Source: an uncultured Sulfitobacter sp.
Lineage (GTDB): Bacteria; Pseudomonadota; Alphaproteobacteria; Rhodobacterales; Rhodobacteraceae
Direction: 5' to 3'
DNA length: 64,000 bases
Assembly: GCF_947500075.1 (NCBI RefSeq)
Contig: NZ_CANMQS010000002.1
Span: 434,001 to 498,000, forward strand
Shown here one piece after another: positions 61,385 to 64,000 of the stretch. Below the pieces are notes generated by a model, which saw nothing but the letters and a program-made list of their open reading frames with translations, ran no database searches and was not told the DNA's origin. The translations under genes were made by a program, and so were the position numbers. Each line of letters starts with the position of its first letter. The stretch's first letter is position 1.

Positions 61385-63130
61385 ATGAACCTATTTGCCG
61401 AAATCCGCAGCCTGATCGTGACCACCCTTGAGGGTATGGTGCGCGAGGGGGCGTTGCCTGACGGGCTGAATTTTGATCCGATCACGGCGGAGCCGCCGCG
61501 CGATGCGGCACACGGGGATATGGCGACCAATGCGGCGATGGTGCTGGCCAAACCTGCGGGCATGAAACCACGCGATATTGCGGAGGCGCTGGCGGATAAG
61601 CTGGCGCAGGACGCGCGGATCACCTCTGCCGAGGTGGCGGGGCCGGGGTTTTTGAACCTGCGGTTGGCGCCGGGGGTCTGGCAGCAGGTGGCCGGGGCCG
61701 TGCTTGCCGAAGGCACGGATTTTGGCCGCAGTTCGCTGGGTAAGGGGTTGAAAGTCAACGTTGAATACGTCTCTGCCAACCCAACGGGACCACTGCATGT
61801 GGGCCACACGCGGGGCGCTGTATTCGGCGATGCTTTGGCCAGTCTGCTGGATTTCGCGGGCTATGACGCCACCCGCGAATACTACATCAACGATGGTGGC
61901 GCGCAGGTCGATGTCCTCGCCCGCTCCGTCTACCTGCGGTATCTGGAAGCGCATGGGCAGGACGTGGCGTTTGAGGACGGCACATACCCCGGCGACTACC
62001 TGATCCCGGTGGGGCAAAAGCTGAAGGACAAGGTCGGCGATGCCTTTGTCGACAAGGGCGAGCAGTTCTGGCTGGAGGAGATCCGGGAATTCGCCACCGA
62101 GGAGATGATGAACCTCATCCGCAGCGATCTTGAGGCGCTGGGGGTGGAGATGGATGTCTTCTACTCCGAGAAGTCACTCTATGGCACGGGCCGGATTGAA
62201 GCGGCGCTGGACGACCTCAAAGGCAAAGGCCTGATCTATGAAGGCGTGCTGGAGCCACCCAAGGGCAAAAAGCCCGAGGATTGGGAACCGCGCGAGCAGA
62301 CGCTGTTCCGCTCCACCGCGCATGGCGATGACGTGGACCGGCCGGTGATGAAATCAGACGGCGGCTGGACCTATTTCGCGCCGGATATTGCGTACCACTA
62401 TGACAAGGTGCAGCGCGGGTTTGATGCCTTGATCGACGTCTTTGGCGCGGATCATGGTGGCTATGTCAAACGGATGAAAGCCGCTGTCAGCGCGCTGTCC
62501 GATGGCAAGGTGCCGCTGGACATCAAGCTGGCGCAACTGGTCAAGCTCTACAAGAACGGGGAGCCGTTCAAGATGTCCAAACGGGCAGGGACCTTTGTGA
62601 CCCTGCGCGATGTGGTCGATCAGGTGGGGCCGGACGTGACACGGTTCGTGATGCTGACGCGCAAGAACGACGCGATGCTGGATTTCGACTTTGACAAGGT
62701 GATGGAGCAAAGCCGTGAGAACCCGGTGTTCTACGTGCAATATGCCCATGCGCGGGTGGCATCCGTGCTGCGCAAAGCAGCCGATGCCGGGATCCCTGCC
62801 GATGAAGCCACGCTGAAAGCCGCCGATCTGAGCCTTCTGGACCATGAAGCAGAGCTGGGATTGCTCAAGAAACTGGCCGAATGGCCACGGTTGGTGGAGA
62901 CCGCTGCGCGCACCAATGAGCCGCACCGGGTTGCCTTCTATCTCTATGAACTTGCTGGGGATTTCCACGGGTTGTGGAACCGGGGCAATGAAGAACCGCA
63001 GTTGCGCTTCCTGCAAGAGGACGATCCTGCCACATCTGCCGCGAAAATCGCGCTTGCGCGGGCCACGGCGATTGTAATTGCAGCGGGTCTTGGTATCTTG
63101 GGTGTCACTCCGGCGCAGGAGATGCGGTAA
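61385..63130 (+). CDS. argS: arginyl-tRNA synthetase
   Basis: A 581-residue class Ia synthetase. The HIGH-type motif is [18 protein letters not shown]; the loop that replaces KMSKS is in [15 protein letters not shown]. The N-terminal add-1 domain (residues 1-110) and the C-terminal anticodon-binding helices are present. ATG 61385 follows AAGGAAGAG. Function is secure. Confidence 0.96.
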   Translation: MNLFAEIRSLIVTTLEGMVREGALPDGLNFDPITAEPPRDAAHGDMATNAAMVLAKPAGMKPRDIAEALADKLAQDARITSAEVAGPGFLNLRLAPGVWQQVAGAVLAEGTDFGRSSLGKGLKVNVEYVSANPTGPLHVGHTRGAVFGDALASLLDFAGYDATREYYINDGGAQVDVLARSVYLRYLEAHGQDVAFEDGTYPGDYLIPVGQKLKDKVGDAFVDKGEQFWLEEIREFATEEMMNLIRSDLEALGVEMDVFYSEKSLYGTGRIEAALDDLKGKGLIYEGVLEPPKGKKPEDWEPREQTLFRSTAHGDDVDRPVMKSDGGWTYFAPDIAYHYDKVQRGFDALIDVFGADHGGYVKRMKAAVSALSDGKVPLDIKLAQLVKLYKNGEPFKMSKRAGTFVTLRDVVDQVGPDVTRFVMLTRKNDAMLDFDFDKVMEQSRENPVFYVQYAHARVASVLRKAADAGIPADEATLKAADLSLLDHEAELGLLKKLAEWPRLVETAARTNEPHRVAFYLYELAGDFHGLWNRGNEEPQLRFLQEDDPATSAAKIALARATAIVIAAGLGILGVTPAQEMR

Positions 63131-63207
63131 CAATCGCACCAGCGCGCCGCTACAGGCATTTACCACAAGATCCGCAGCGCATGTACGCTGTGGGCAGCGA
63201 GGCACAG

Positions 63208-64000
63208 ATGGCAGACTTCACTTTCTCCTCCATGGCGGAGGATGACGGCGGCTATGCACCCGAATACCGCGTCCAGCAGGACAAACCCAATCCGCTTGGC
63301 ACCTTGACGAATGTCGCGGGCGCTTTGGTGTCGCTGGCTTTGGTCGTGGGCATCGGGGTTTGGGGGTACAAACTGCTGGTGCGCGACGTCAGCGGGATCC
63401 CGGTGGTCAAAGCCGCAACAGGCGATATGCGGGTGCTGCCCGAAGATCCGGGCGGAGAATATGCGCAGCATCAGGGATTGTCCGTCAATGCAGTGGCCGC
63501 CGAAGGCACCGCCGCGCGCCCTGCCGATGAGCTGCGCCTTGCCCCGCAGCCGGTGGATCTGACCGAAGAGGACCGGACCGCGCCGATTGAAGCCGCAGCC
63601 CCCGCGCCGCAGCCTGCCTTGCCCCAGGCAACGGACGCTGCGCTGACGGATGTGGCCGCTGCCTTGCAAAGCGGCAATGTGGATGACGTCGTGGCGCAGC
63701 TGACCGCAGGTGTCGCGCCCTTGGCCGATCTGGGTGCGGAGACCGAAGAGATCATCGCCAGCGTCACCGCCGAGGTGGCCGCAGAAGTCCAGCAGGCCGA
63801 AGCGCAGCTTGCAGCCGTGATTGACGCGCCGGGCGTGCGCCAGTCGTTGCGCCCGCGCAAGCGCCCCGTGGACCGCGTGCAGGTAATCAATGCCGTTGCA
63901 ACCGCTGCGGTGACTGAAACACAGGACATCGACCCGGCCACATTGCCCGCAGGCACACGTCTGGCGCAATTGGGGGCCTTTGACAGCGCCGAAGTCGCGC
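63208..64000 (+). CDS. SPOR-domain cell-envelope protein, N-terminal part
   Basis: The first 264 codons are present and the gene runs off the window. A short cytoplasmic part is followed by a membrane helix (ALVSLALVVGIGVWGYKLL), then a Pro/Ala/Glu-rich periplasmic linker with a helical stretch (EIIASVTAEVAAEVQQAEAQ). The beginning RLAQLGAFDSAEVA at the edge is the start of a SPOR domain, which binds denuded septal peptidoglycan. ATG 63208 (GAGG five bases upstream) is preferred to ATG 63181. In Rhodobacterales this gene usually lies between argS and nagZ. Confidence 0.82.
   Translation, partial: MADFTFSSMAEDDGGYAPEYRVQQDKPNPLGTLTNVAGALVSLALVVGIGVWGYKLLVRDVSGIPVVKAATGDMRVLPEDPGGEYAQHQGLSVNAVAAEGTAARPADELRLAPQPVDLTEEDRTAPIEAAAPAPQPALPQATDAALTDVAAALQSGNVDDVVAQLTAGVAPLADLGAETEEIIASVTAEVAAEVQQAEAQLAAVIDAPGVRQSLRPRKRPVDRVQVINAVATAAVTETQDIDPATLPAGTRLAQLGAFDSAEVA

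Overview
The window is chromosomal DNA of an alphaproteobacterium of the order Rhodobacterales, most likely the marine roseobacter group. The evidence is the high GC content, the gene order (argC-ccmE-...-ccmF-ccmH; trpG-trpD-ung-trpC-moaC-moeA-lexA; dgt-argS-SPOR), a class II (B12-dependent) ribonucleotide reductase, a PhoX phosphatase, an MttB-like methyltransferase, and a LexA box of the alphaproteobacterial direct-repeat type (GTTC-N7-GTTC). I could not fix the genus. No CRISPR array, integrase, transposase or rRNA operon is visible. There is one tRNA gene, tRNA-Pro(UGG).

Layout. 0-7 kb: the end of murI, argC, then System I cytochrome c maturation genes (ccmE, ccmF, ccmH) with a phage-like muramidase/holin pair between ccmE and ccmF, and an enoyl-CoA hydratase. 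7-13 kb: a coupled pair of small genes, gltA, gltX, comEC and lexA. 13-18 kb: a tightly overlapping minus-strand operon trpG-trpD-ung-trpC-moaC-moeA, mixing tryptophan synthesis, uracil repair and molybdopterin synthesis. 18-30 kb: a divergent polysaccharide deacetylase with a long disordered region, an exported protein, the gene block aminotransferase-ppiD-trpE-desuccinylase, the operon fabI-lysE-gpt, then divergent pdxH and a cold-shock/DUF192 pair. 30-35 kb: tRNA-Pro, an 850-base leader with candidate NrdR sites, nrdJ and a small companion gene, then a run of RNA hairpins ending in a strong UUCG terminator.

35.4-40.6 kb is the most accessory-looking part. It holds a phased 11-bp repeat array, a TTG-started PAS histidine kinase overlapping a decayed response regulator, a PPOX-type flavoprotein, and an MFS exporter divergent from a MerR regulator with a classic 19-bp-spacer MerR promoter. 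Short dispersed intergenic motifs lie between these genes. 40.6-46.7 kb: phoX, an ECF-like sigma factor divergent from a secreted EF-hand protein, an MttB-family methyltransferase and a porin-like barrel. 46.7-56 kb: an aminotransferase, cysS behind a Cys-rich 14-codon leader ORF, cimA, a methyltransferase, a squalene/phytoene-synthase-like protein, an MFS transporter, cobK, an AlkA-like glycosylase and a carboxylesterase. 56-64 kb: an HNH nuclease, exonuclease III, a repeat peptide with a partner protein, an A-type Fe-S carrier, dGTPase, argS and the start of a SPOR-domain protein.

The observations I rate highest are: the polycysteine, possibly leaderless, leader ORF before cysS; the 75-residue peptide with an exact 20-residue repeat period next to a protein of unknown function; the endolysin/holin pair inside the ccm cluster, possibly related to gene-transfer-agent release; the multi-hairpin RNA after nrdJ; the phased 11-bp repeat array; and a family of palindromic terminator-like repeats. 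All are inferences from sequence alone.
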